A DNA stretch of 64,000 nt, from the NCBI RefSeq assembly GCF_037975245.1, contig NC_092580.1, forward strand, positions 3,572,501-3,636,500. The letters are read 5' to 3'. Position 1 is the stretch's first letter. Each line of letters begins with the position of its first letter. The stretch comes from Apostichopus japonicus. Its lineage: Eukaryota; Echinodermata; Holothuroidea; Aspidochirotida; Stichopodidae. The notes under the pieces were generated by a model. That model saw only the letters and a list, made by a program, of their open reading frames with translations, was not told the origin of the DNA and made no database searches. Below are positions 22,601 through 34,124 of the stretch, one piece after another. The translations under genes and the position numbers were made by a program.

Positions 22601-23919
22601 GGGAGCTGGAAAATAAAGGTGTGGCGCGTTATGGTCATTGTATATACTTCATCTGCACAATCAATTCCATATTCATCGTGTATGTTTTGGTGCATTTGTT
22701 TTGCATTCAGGCTGCATGGGGACTTAAACGAAGGAATTCCAAGTCCTCTGAAGTCATTTGAAGAGGACCACGACGTCATCAGAGGATTTATATTGTTAAA
22801 AGTGGTATTGTTAAGCTTAGGGTACGTAGATTAAGACAATGAAGAAGGTAAAAAACAATGGAGTCGTCAGTTTGAATGTAATCCACACTTGTGATTATTT
22901 AAAGCTCAAAGGAAATGTTGGAATTTTTAAGTCACCAATTGCATTATTTTGTTTACAAGACGTCGCTTCTTTCGAAGTCGATATAAAGGGTAAAAAACAG
23001 ATGTGTTAGCTATTATTTACGTCGGTTTTATTGTAGCAACTTTGACAACACAACTTTCACATTTATCAATGTCAACTCCAATCTCCCTTGGCGTGATAAT
23101 CGTCTTTTTTCTAACACTTTTGCCTAGAAATTAAACAATTACTTTCGAAGAGGTTTAACAGATAAATGTTGTCAACCTATATAAGTTCACTTCAATATGT
23201 ACATAAAAGGTTGTGGTGAGATATGCAGATATATCGGATGAAATGTATTATTATTTATTTGAAATACTTTTAAGCCATTGCAAATCGATTCCGCGACATT
23301 TGAGTAAATATTTAGATCAAATCTGCACCATTCAGGAACTTTAATATACATGAAATGTGTTATTATTTCACAATGAAGTAATACAATCAACAAAGCCACG
23401 TTCCTTTTTCATCTTTGGTATCAACGATTAACCGTACTCTTAACATTCTAAATGTTAAGATTACTCTGTTTCCTTCGCAATGGTGTTAACGTGCAATAGG
23501 TGCTTAACCTTACATCCCCATTTCCACCAAAACATTTGTCACTATATAAGCTGGTTATGTGTATATCACTAATATATCACCAAAAATGACCCTTCACCCC
23601 CATCCCACCACCTTACCCACTTAACAATCCACGCTCGATTATCTAGACAAATTAAAGACCAGTATACATGCCATTATTAGAGAAATTCAATTTGAAGAAA
23701 ATAAAAATTGATTTGAATCAAAAGTCACCATTTTTACCTTTTCTTGGGTTTAAAATCCCACAGTTGGTTGTCGTTGCGCAGAAGATGAAAAGTCAGTATC
23801 AACAGTGACGACCACATAGAAAGGAATAACATTAATGTTATTTTTGAACTAGAATTGACGAAAACGCAACTACCTGCTGGGGCAGACATTTTGAAGTTCG
23901 TCCTGACTGATCTCCTCAT
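19665..23919 (-). CDS. GAL3ST: Galactose-3-O-sulfotransferase-like gene 2 (two coding exons)
   Basis: Model: exon 1 23919-23738, intron 23737-20773, exon 2 20772-19665; 429 aa. Probable PAPS-dependent Golgi galactose-3-O-sulfotransferase. Visible: basic N-terminus, signal anchor at about 27-47, stem with sequons, 5'-phosphosulfate loop FLKTHKTAST (about 109-118), NHARYN, 3'-phosphate region with IIRRPEDQLESAFGYFEMYRG, and EYYDESLVLMKKLLCWNFEDILY. It resembles gene 1 over the whole catalytic domain, so the pair is a tandem duplication. Intron phase 2: donor AAG/GTAAAA, acceptor TTTCTTTGCAG, completing a Ser codon. Exon 2 has an in-frame ATG at 20816, so translation without exon 1 is conceivable, but the acceptor lies downstream of it and exon 1 supplies the expected anchor. 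A possible polyadenylation signal lies at 19587-19592. Confidence 0.88.
20994..23700. other. Intron of GAL3ST gene 2, non-coding
   Basis: Most of the intron (23737-20773). It holds a T-run/G-run junction at about 21233-21257, an ATTT microsatellite near 21615, and a TTAGCGCC ... GGCGCTATATAAATG segment (22155-22235) followed by a TTGATTGATTGACTGA tail, which looks like the 3' end of a dispersed element. No other exon recognised. Confidence 0.5.
23738..23919 (-). other. Coding exon 1 of GAL3ST-like gene 2 (signal anchor)
   Basis: ATG at 23919 (alternative at 23889). It encodes 60 codons plus two bases: a basic start (MRRSVRTNFK), then ITLMLFLSMWSSLLILTFHLL, then a short stem ending WDFKPKK. 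The AAG/GTAAAA donor at 23738/23737 leaves phase 2, exactly matching exon 2. If the donor were ignored, the frame would stop immediately (TAA at 23736-23734), which supports the splice. Confidence 0.8.
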
Positions 23920-25290
23920 TAATTGAATATGTTTGGGTTGCTCTAATTTTCAGTACTATTCAGAGAGATCGATTTTACAGTAGTGATTGAATTAACAAAC
24001 AACAGTTGTTCAAATAAAAATGAAATAATAAATCTTGATATGCATTTCAAACACCTAGTACCAAAAACAAACAGATGGATTGATGAGAATGTATGCCAAT
24101 CTGCATATAGTTCAATTGACATTTATTTATTTTTATTTTTTTTGTAATTTTTGTTCGATACAAATAAGTGACGAGAACAGCTTCAATATATACCCATGCA
24201 TGCATGTATGTGTGTATTGAGGGAATCCTTCTTACCGTTTCTGTTTCGTCGTCGTGTTTCGAAGATCCTGTCTTTCTTTGAAATATTGACGAATTTTTCC
24301 CTTCTTCTTCTAGCATTCATCCTGTTATAATTGTTCATTAGTTACCATATCCACATAATGAAGTGTACCTTTTCCCCGCGAGACTGCATATTTTAATATA
24401 CTGGCTTATCATATACTGGCTCCTACATATACTTCTATAGCTGGCTCTCACATACGACAGATAAAAAACAGTTATGTATGTATAGGTGTGTGGGGGGGGG
24501 GGGTGCGTGTGTATATGAATGTATGTATGTACATATGTATTTCCATATCAATTTGGTGACTGTGTAGTATAAAACTAACGTTCCAATTATCGCGCCTCAA
24601 CATTGGTGATTGGCTCTGTGTGTAGCTAGTTTTATATGACATGTTTTGTGTATATAGTCTAATTTAACAGAGAAATCCTCCAAGCCGCATTTTGCATGGA
24701 ATTTGTACATCTTTGTTAATAACAAGCGCGACCCATGAAAGAAACTTACATTATTTCTCATTTTTCCCCCACCCAAAGGCGCAGTATCGAAAGCATGACA
24801 AAATGAGGCAAAAATTTTCAAGTTTTTCTATAGATGGAACATGAAATGTTTACATTTCAATTTGTGGGACAGAAAAAGTTTGTACTGGAATAAACGTAGG
24901 TGTATTTGACATGGTTGTACCCAAATGAATCTCTCTTAGTTTTATTGAGTGCTCTCGGCCAATTATGTACACATGGCTGGTCTGGAGTGACTCATGCTGA
25001 TGATGCAATGCAACATTAATATCATTCGTCGTTACTTGTCGGTCTGTATTCAGCTCAGTTTAATATATCATAATATATTATATTATATCAGTGACTTTCA
25101 GGAGTTCCTGAATGAAGAATAATATTTTCGGGTTGTAAGAATAATACTTCATATATAAAATAATAAGGTTAAAACCGTGTTTGAGGAATCGAAATAAAAA
25201 TTATTAATATAAACTTCACAGAGTTGTAGCAGCACACATGTCGTATACGTATCTATACTGTTAAACTCTATAGATACAGAGACAATGTGG
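23920..25290. other. DNA between GAL3ST gene 2 and the LRR-Ig gene
   Basis: Upstream side of GAL3ST gene 2 and downstream side of the LRR-Ig gene. A strong minus-strand donor (ACG/GTAAGAAG, exon end 24236) and a pyrimidine-rich acceptor (CGATCTCTCTGAATAG, about 23960) could define a 5' UTR intron of gene 2. There is a G10 run at about 24493. A minus-strand AATAAA (25291-25296) lies about 660 bp past the LRR-Ig stop codon. Confidence 0.35.
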
Positions 25291-25958
25291 TTTATTTCTT
25301 ATACAAGACATTACAAAGACATAATCTGCATACATGTATGTTACTTAACACTTCATGGACTAGTCCAGCAACTAGGTATTTAATTAACACTATAGAACTA
25401 TACGCCTTCTACAGTAAAGAAAGCCATGCAGACATTAGACATTTTGAAACATGCTCAGTTACGTATCATACGACACAATAGTTACATGTTAATAACATTC
25501 ATGAGTTATATTAGTTGCCATGCATGCAGGTTCTGGCATACCGCCCCCCCCCCCCCGCCCACCCTTCGCGCACCGGAGAAGACTATAGTGTGACGCACAC
25601 CCAAGTCCCATTCACTTGTTACTGGACGGCGAGCATTTTGTGCCCCTTAAAATGTTAATGTCCATCCAATTCCTGGCTATAGGCTGCATTCATATATTAT
25701 TCACATGTCAGGTAATACACTTGCATTGTCTAAACATGTATATATGTAATACGAATTAGGAAAATCTAATCTCATATGAAATGTAAGATGAGATAACGAT
25801 TAATATACTCTGTTTGACTGTTGCAGCAATGTCAACACAAAATACAGCTTGAATTAAGAATAACACCCTTTCCGCCAAATCTGCCTGTGTTTACATAAAC
25901 AACGAGGCGCGATTTATACGTGATATGATTAATGATAGGCTATAGATTATTCTTTAAG

Positions 25959-28049
25959 TTAGTCTAATATTTCAACGTATGCATTGCTTTCTCTATTTTC
26001 AGCTTCATTTGTATCTATAGTATGGTCAGTGTCGTCTGCTGTAATCAATTTCTCTTGGCTCTCGGTTTCTTCCTTTTCGTCTCGTTTTCGCGCCTTTTGC
26101 TGATGTATTCTGTTTGGCGAAACATATGCGTACGCGTCGGTTGTATTACTATCACGTGATTGATATTCCGTATTCGTTTCTTGTGTTGTATTCGGGGACG
26201 GATAATCTACGGTTAATGTACCGTACAAAGGCGACGGTCCAAATTCTTTGGAACCTTCTAAATCTTCTTTGAATTTTTCCTCGGTAATATTACCACTTAT
26301 TGCATAAGCGTCAATATCTGCTGGTTCGCGTTGACGTTGATGGACATCCGCATAAGCATATGCATATGCTTCTTCTATTCTACGGCGCGTGTGCAGTGTG
26401 AGGAAGGTAAAAGGATTGTAAGAGGTCGGTCGTCTGCTCTCCTCTGTCTCGGTTTTTCGTTGAAAGATGACAACAAGAAGAAGCATGACGATCAAAATAG
26501 TTAAGATGCTAAAAGATGCAATTATGAGGGCGTAAGTCAAGATCGACGAGTGGTCCTGGTTGCCATTGGGGTCCTTTCTGTCGTTCGTGTAGAGGACTAC
26601 TGCACGGAGAGCGGTGGCCCCGTCGGGGTATGTCACTGAGCAAATAAATGGTCCTAAATCCGTCTCCAGTATGGGATCAATACTCAGGTCACCATTAGGC
26701 TGAATCTGAAAGCGAGAATCGTTTACGTAATTGAAACTGGCAGGGATATAGACTGTATTTGACGAAAACCACGCTAAATAAGAACCGTTTGTTTGAGGCA
26801 GTGAACAAGTAAGGTTCACTCGGGACCCCATTTGTACCGCTTGTCTCTTTGTTGTCCTCTCAATGGTACGTAAACAGGATTCGACAAGCGCCGGGACGGG
26901 AATATTCCACAAATTCATGTCCCTGAACTTATCTGGGTAGCTGCAGCGTATTCCAGGGGATTTCAGAAAACGAGGTTTCTGCGTAGGCCAGAACGCCCTC
27001 ACACCAAGTAATCCACAATCACAGCGCCATCTATTATCGTCAAGTTGCAGTTTTGCTACGTTTTTCATTGAAGATATAACACTATAATGTAATGAAGACA
27101 ATAGATTACCGTCCAGTCTTAGAGTTTCTACTTGTGGTATATCGTGGAAAACATTTAAAGGGAGTGTATGCACAAAGAGGTTGTGGTCTAACAATAATTC
27201 ATTCAAGCTCTTTAAACCAGCGAATGCCAGAGAAGTCACCCGCTTTAAGCCTGCATGATTAACAGCTAATTTTTCCAAACTTGGCAAATCTACGAAAACG
27301 TTGTCCTGGAGAGCGTCCAAATTTTCGTTCTCACTTAGGATAAGACTTGTTAGGTTATTCAAACCTTCTAACTTCGATGATGTCAGCGAACGGATATGAC
27401 ATTTCCCCATATTAAGTGACGTCAGTGCTGATGACTTACTGAAAAAGCTATCCGGTATCTCTTTTAAGGGATTATCATATAAATTTAAAGAGTTTAGTTT
27501 CGGCACGAATGTCAGAGAGTCAACCGGTAGAGTCGAAAGCATATTCCCAGCTAAGTACAAACGTTCCAACTCATTAAGGCCAGAAAAAGATAATCTCGAA
27601 AGAAGTTTAATTCTGTTGTATCTGAGATCTAAGAATTTCAGTCTTTTCAGAGGGAAAAATGCTTTACTTGGTATAAAGCCAATCAGATTGCGGTCCAAAT
27701 GGAGTTCGATCAAACTGGGTATTTCTATGAAAGATTCCAAGCTGACGAAGTGGATAAAGTTTGAACCTAATATGAGAGCATGCGCATTTACCGGGACGTC
27801 TGATGGCACTTCCCGGAGCTGCATGCCTGCACAGTACACAATTCTGGGATATTCGCATGAACAAACGGCTGGACAGGAACGACTATGTGTAATCAAAAGT
27901 ATGAAGCAAAGAACGTGAGTCAACGTTACTAACGACATGTTAGGTAGTATCATTACAAAGACGTAGTAATTTTTGTGTGTGCTTGTTTCCACATCGATCA
28001 TTATAACGTCTGTAATTGGCTCTTCCGCAAGTTTCATTCCATGGATCAT
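25959..28049 (-). CDS. LRR-Ig single-pass transmembrane receptor, single exon
   Basis: A 696-codon uninterrupted frame. The first ATG is at 28049, but the signal peptide (SLVTLTHVLCFILLITHSRS) fits a start at Met33 (27953) or Met38 (27938). Domains (first-ATG numbering): cysteine-rich LRR N-cap CPAVCSC...YC at 59-73; about ten LRRs at 87-336; LRR C-cap with WRCDC at 341-345 and Cys369/Cys392; one Ig domain about 403-487 (Cys415, Trp427, Cys470); TM about 503-529; 167-residue cytoplasmic tail. The order LRR-Ig-TM and lack of introns resemble LINGO/AMIGO/LRIT/LRRN-type cell-surface proteins, which act in neuronal adhesion and signalling. I cannot assign an orthologue. The tail repeats Tyr motifs (EAYAYAYADV, DAYAIS, LYGTLTV, DAYAYVSP and C-terminal NAYVEILD), suggesting phosphotyrosine docking (inference). 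Confidence 0.9.
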   Translation of the reverse strand: MIHGMKLAEEPITDVIMIDVETSTHKNYYVFVMILPNMSLVTLTHVLCFILLITHSRSCPAVCSCEYPRIVYCAGMQLREVPSDVPVNAHALILGSNFIHFVSLESFIEIPSLIELHLDRNLIGFIPSKAFFPLKRLKFLDLRYNRIKLLSRLSFSGLNELERLYLAGNMLSTLPVDSLTFVPKLNSLNLYDNPLKEIPDSFFSKSSALTSLNMGKCHIRSLTSSKLEGLNNLTSLILSENENLDALQDNVFVDLPSLEKLAVNHAGLKRVTSLAFAGLKSLNELLLDHNLFVHTLPLNVFHDIPQVETLRLDGNLLSSLHYSVISSMKNVAKLQLDDNRWRCDCGLLGVRAFWPTQKPRFLKSPGIRCSYPDKFRDMNLWNIPVPALVESCLRTIERTTKRQAVQMGSRVNLTCSLPQTNGSYLAWFSSNTVYIPASFNYVNDSRFQIQPNGDLSIDPILETDLGPFICSVTYPDGATALRAVVLYTNDRKDPNGNQDHSSILTYALIIASFSILTILIVMLLLVVIFQRKTETEESRRPTSYNPFTFLTLHTRRRIEEAYAYAYADVHQRQREPADIDAYAISGNITEEKFKEDLEGSKEFGPSPLYGTLTVDYPSPNTTQETNTEYQSRDSNTTDAYAYVSPNRIHQQKARKRDEKEETESQEKLITADDTDHTIDTNEAENRESNAYVEILD

Positions 28050-30110
28050 TACAAATGCTACAACTTCCTACAACAAGTACGCAACGTGTAATGAGGATAT
28101 GTTATAGGCTTGAGTTGAATTCCTTAGTCACCCTAGCCTATATTATCTGCTTACAGCTACACTCATGACTTCATTATGTCAGTATACGCTTAGGCGTGTA
28201 GGCAACCACCGATAAATGCATCTACGGGACTACAAATAAGTTTTCTCGATATATCATAGAGTACATTAGTTCATCCGTCAAACAAGTATCCTGTAAAGCT
28301 CACGATAAGCTCATAAATATATACACTGCCACATGCTTTCATTGTATTAACGTACAGATTGTCATGTTCGTCTATACTGTTAAGTTCCGCGATAGAACAC
28401 AACGTAGGATTATGCATCTAACACTTAACACCATGTTAGGTTTTAGATGAGGTTCCTGGCATACATGATATTATCCATTAGCGTGTAGTAGCCTATACTT
28501 TCATTTGACCATGACAGCCGCGTTAGGCTTGTGTCAGTTCATAGCAGTGCACGCTAAGTCATTCCACGATGTGTATATTGTTAGGCTTGTCAACAAGCCA
28601 TTGATGAACTATGATAGGCTTGCGTTAGGTCCACCGACTCAGGTTAATATCACATCAGTAGCTTAAGAACCCATGCATTGCAGACGTTTGTTTCTTCGAA
28701 CGGCAAAGTATCCTCGTCACATAGTTGCTGTAAAGTAATAGGACGAGACAGGTGTTTAGCTGTGATAATACATTTTGTCTTTTTGTGGCTCACCCTGTTA
28801 AATTTGGTTTTTCAACTTTGCTTATTTCATCTAAAATATGAGAAATTCGAATTTTATTATGTAACCATGGTTTGTCGGAGCAGTGGGGCATTTATGTCAC
28901 CGGACTTTTAAAGTCTATTATGAAAATGAAAATACATTTTTCTTCATCCCGTATTTCCAATGGCCCCCCTACTCGACCTTTGAGCATGCCTGTATATGTA
29001 GAATATATGATGATTATGTCTATACAACTAAATATTAAATAAGAAGGCTTTTAGGTGTTTTTCACATGACCGCTGCATAAAACATTTATCAAATATATCG
29101 AACAGTTACCTTTATCTTACTCTCGAAAATTCACAAACGATAGATTCGATTGTGTTATCATTAAGAATTTGATACCCCTCCTCGCACATCCCTCTCCCTA
29201 ATAACGATCGCTAATAGACACAGTTATATACAACTACTTGATTAGGATTTTTACTTGTTCCACACATAAATTTTAGCTCAGCTGAAAGCTTTCAGCCGAT
29301 TTCTGCTCTTTACGGTTTCTCTGTGGTAGTCGACTGTAACAAGTCGCACGTAGTTCTGTGATTGTATATGGGTTGCAATTTTCCTGAGCAATCTTGGGGT
29401 AGCACAATTCAAACGTGATATCGATAACATTTTAGCAGATTTAGTTTTCTTTTGTTTTACGTTTTCGTTCTATTATTGCATGAATGAAAACTGCGAAGTG
29501 CACATACTGTTTGTTTTGTTTTGTTTTTGTCTGGGTTTTTTTTTTTGGGGGGGGGGGGGGGCAATGGGACATAGTTTAACCATATAGTAGTATGTATACA
29601 GCGATGTATTGCATAAAATAAGTTCGCGACAGTGTTTCCACTTTGAAGGAATACAACTTTCTGACTAAGTTGTAACAAACTATAGGTCTGGCTAAGAAAG
29701 AGCATATTACAAGGAAGAAAGGAGATTGGAGGATAGGAAACTTGTTACACCGTTATCCCGCATATGTCTTATAGTTTTCGAAGAAACAAATCGATAATCT
29801 GGTCAGAAATATTGCCAATCAAACCACCTTTTTTTTCTCAAAGAGAAGCTTAGCTGGGAATCTGCAGCGTTGCTGCTCTTGAGAAGTCTAATTTCAGTGT
29901 AGCAATAAGAAGTATTGTAACAAAGTAAGGGTATTAAGCGGTGGAACCACAGTGAAGGGAGGGGTGGTGACATATCAGTGGCCCATGTATATTGACTGAT
30001 ATATACAGTGGGGGTTGTTCACGGATTATATACCCATGAAATATGTCAATCCTCTGTAACCCCCTTCACACCCCCTGTTATAGATGATAAACCAAGGTTA
30101 CACAAATGGA
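28050..30110. other. Upstream of the LRR-Ig gene; non-coding
   Basis: No coding frame. Short TAGGCT/AGGCTTG motifs recur over 28120-28640. A T10-G14 junction lies at about 29529-29561. A promoter for the LRR-Ig gene is expected in the first part, but no element could be fixed. Confidence 0.4.
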
Positions 30111-30119
30111 CTGGGCCTC

Positions 30120-30400
30120 CCCCAGCAAACAAAACAAAAAAACGTTTTTAAAACGTTATTAAAACGTTTCGTCTTTTGTTTTGATAACGTTATTTGTGGT
30201 GTAATAAATCACGAAAACGTTTTCAGGCTATTATTTCCAAAACCTTTTTTCGTTAAAACATTAATAGAACACTAATATTACATTAATATCACATAAAAAC
30301 GTTATGCCGACGTTTTTATAACACCACATTTAACGTTATAAAAACATATTTCAGAGGCTGTTTTAAAAATGTTATGATAACGTTTTGTGTTTGCTTGGGG
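30120..30400. mobile_element. MITE with AACGTT interior and CCCAGCAAAC ends
   Basis: Left end CCCCCAGCAAACAAAAC (about 30118-30134) and right end GTTTTGTGTTTGCTTGGGG (30382-30400) are inverse to one another. GCCT flanks both sides, a possible target duplication. The interior repeats AAAACGTT/AACGTTTT palindromes. About 285 bp, non-coding. Confidence 0.75.
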
Positions 30401-33400
30401 CCTTCACCTCAGGCAAACTATAAAGTTTATTAAATTATAATATCCATAATAAGTAGTCGTTATTTAAACTCACCTCTGTGCAACATCGTAATCCACCATG
30501 TTAGACGAAATCATTACGTCTGCCTGGAAGGTCCCTCATATAAATCTACCATAATTAACGATTAAATTTCGTTTAATAACTGGATAGGTGTATAATATCC
30601 AAGTTTGAAGACACCTTATGCATGTTGTGCATAGGCTATCATGTGTAGCGTTGCTTTCATTTACAGTGCTACACGATCACTATGCCAGGATACGCTATAG
30701 GCTGTATATCTATATGTACATAATGCGCTTTCTGCATTACGCCTGGAACCAACATAATGAAGAGTTTTTAATTCTTTTGATTGGCACTTCCTATTAGTGA
30801 AATGATCAAATCCGGGGTACACGCTTAAGGAACAAGGCTTGATAAGTAGGCCTATAGTCTCCTTTATGTTAACGTAGGCTATGAGTCACGGAGTTTTGTA
30901 ATGAACAAAGCAGTCTCAACGACATTTATTTGTTGTGAGTATAATCTGTAGGATACAGCCTTGTCAAAACACCCCGGTGTAGTATGTCCAGTTAACATCA
31001 AACACGTCTGGGATTGGACAAGAATTGCCAATATCTGTCACTGATGGTTATAAGGAAACAACTATTCCCTAGAGATGATCTGACCAATCCTTTATTCCAT
31101 TTTTTATTTTGGGTTTCTGTCCCTTATTTTTTATATATAGGACTTTTTATTCGAGTTTTGGTCGGTCGCCAATTTTGTTATTTCATACCACACCTAAATC
31201 GATTATTTATAAAAAAAATAGCATCGTTTAGATTACAGACATTGTTTATCAAACAATCACAAACAGTCAATCTTTAAAATTTGGATTGATTTGATATAAT
31301 CAGTCCTCCGAGCTAAGTGGTTAGGCTATATAGCAGTCTCTATACGTAGTTCTATGTTAGGCTGTGATAGTATTTAGTATCGAATATAATATAAAATACC
31401 CCCCCCCCCCCCTCCCCCACCCCAATCCACTTAGAAAGCACTTTGAATTGATTTGGAATGTAAAACAAAAAATGTTAATGAACACATCACGATAAATTGC
31501 TCCTTTTTTTATTACTTAGCATATCAATGAAAGGTGGTGCTTTCTAAGAAAGGTTACCCAAGACTGCGCCTGCATGAGTACAAAATCCAAACAAGTTCAC
31601 TGCACTGATAAACGACGCATGCTGCTGTACGTTGAAAGCTATAGAAAGGCTGAACGGTCGGATGATGTCCTGATGGATATTTCCGTGGCCTAAAGGATAT
31701 GTCCACGATGTTAATTGATGTTGTTGATGTAAACAATATTGTTTGCTGCTGTAAATATGCCACTGACATGACATCACAACAGTGATGTAACAGATCAGTT
31801 TAGGGGGTGTATAGTCTACATATAAATATCTTTCTCAACATGCACTGGTGAAAATTTTGGCGTTTGTATGCGCCCAGAGCAGATAACCAAATGGTCTATT
31901 TTAAGATATATACTACCTTAAACGAATACATTGTCCATTCAATTAACACCTAATGTAAGTGTTTCTTTGTTTAATATTTCTACTTGGTCATCAGCTGAGA
32001 TATTAGCCTTGCTGTTTTTCTATTGTCCTTCATAATTATGTTAATCTTCCTACTGTAGTGTTATTGTTGTATTAATATTGTACAAACATACGAGAAAAAA
32101 TTTGAAATTGATTTTTTTTTTCAGTGTCAATATTTATATAATTTCTACGTCAACTACATATCAGTTGTCACTAACTAACACTATAACGTGGATATATATC
32201 GTCTAGAACATCATATAATATTTTTTATATTTTCCATGACCAGAAACTATAGTTGCACATGAGCAGCCCTAAAGAAGGAGGAGGGCAGGTGCCATAGCCT
32301 CGAGGCCAGGGGGGGGGGGGATTCAATTAGGTCGCTATATAGCAATGACTTGGCAAAGACTGTAATCGGGTTAACTTGTTTATGTTCCCATATCCTACAA
32401 ATGTCATGGCCAATCGGACTTGTGGGTAATTTGTGCTTCCTGAACATCCTAACATGACTAGTTACAAGTGTCAATTTTATTTTTCCAAGTTTATTTTTCC
32501 ACTTTCCATATATATAAACATTAACAGAGTCAATGAGTAATTTACTCACATTATGATGAAATAACAATAAACAAAGCACAAAATAATATGCTATAATAGA
32601 AGTGGAGGAACCAGAAGTAAGTAGAAACTTTTCGAGTCCGGACCCTTAACAAACAAAAAGAAAATTTCAAAAATCACATAAGCACAGAGAGAGAAAAGAG
32701 ATAAGGAAAACAGAGAAAAAAATATAAAGAGGAAGCGAAGAAAGGGAAAAGCAAATCCATACAAAGAGACTATATAGATACTGTACGAAACATTACACTG
32801 TCAATAGAGTTTTGAAGATTCAATTGAGTAGATTATTATTATATTGCAGAGATTCATGGAAACGTCCTGTAATGTGTACACGAGGGGCTGTTCAATAGGC
32901 CCATGGACCAACTCCAGCCTCTGAGATAATAGGCATACCCTGCACATTGCTCAGTCTATTGCTATGGTCAAATGTTGTATCCTGTCTGGCACTTCGCGCA
33001 AACCAATGCTTTCCAATTTCCCTCGAGACGCCCTATTATACATCTATATCACTACTGAGGTGGAAGTTCTACTTTTGGGGGATGAGGCTTAATGAGGGAG
33101 AGGTCCTGTTTGGAGGGTTGGTCGTGGCAAACGGGAGGTAATATATATTTATCGATGATACCCAAAGTCCAAGTATATTGCTAACTGTTCATGCGCAGAA
33201 GGGGAAACCCACTCCTCTGCCCAAAGCCGATCTCACGATGTAGACCACTGGCTACAAGCCCGTGTAGATAGATGGCCCAGGTATAAACAGACGGGATAGG
33301 GCCTTAATAGTTGACCTTTATCATATATCATGCCACTATCAGAATTTTCATCTCTAATTCCATGCAACCCCCCCCCTCCCCCCCCCACTCCCCTAATAAA

Positions 33401-34120
33401 GTCTGAAAGGATTGACGACATCGATTGTCATTTTGTTCTTCTTAAAATCTTTACTTATAGGTATGTATGCAAATGTGGACGAACATGGCACGTATTATCA
33501 TCCGTCCAGGTTCATGTACCTTTTTTTTCGCGCAAGGTCATTTATTTTGCAATAAATTACTATACTGCTGTACCAGATTACTAATACCGTAGCGTGAAGT
33601 GTAAACACAGTCGGAACAACAATGTTTGTGCCTGCTGTAATAACAAAGACCAATGGATCGGGCACGGCTGTGATTGGACAATCCAAGGAGCGATAATAAG
33701 AGATTTAGGCGTTAGAACATGTCTTCCCCTGACGTGACAATTTTATGCTGTAGGTCTAGTATATATGTGTGACTTTATATGGTTCGTTGTGGAAAGCAGT
33801 ACTGTTATTGTACAGGGAACAGATCACTATTTCACGAAGAGTAAATAAGTCACACATTTTGTTCGTTGCTCTCCTTCTTATTGTACAATGAACACCAGCC
33901 CCCCCCCCCCCCTCTCTCTCTCCTAACTCTCTCTCTACATAACTTACTTATTGGACATAGCAGGGCCACAATAAATGTTAAAGAGGGAGTAGTTATAAGA
34001 GTTAATAAGGTGTCTTTCTAATTATTTAAATGAACTGCTCTTAAATAGCCATGTAAGTTAGAAGAAACAATGTAAACATATATTAACAAATCAAATGATA
34101 GTTGCTGTTGTTGTTTATCC
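30401..34120. other. Intergenic DNA, nothing assigned
   Basis: No supported gene. It contains poly-C/poly-G runs (about 31400, 32310, 33367, 33900, the last followed by a CT repeat) and a purine-rich stretch at 32640-32760. Open frames here lack ATG starts, domains or both. Confidence 0.4.
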
Positions 34121-34124
34121 TGTA

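Noticed and set aside
27616-27918. Plus-strand frame over the LRR-Ig gene
   Set aside because: Antisense shadow of the LRR coding sequence.
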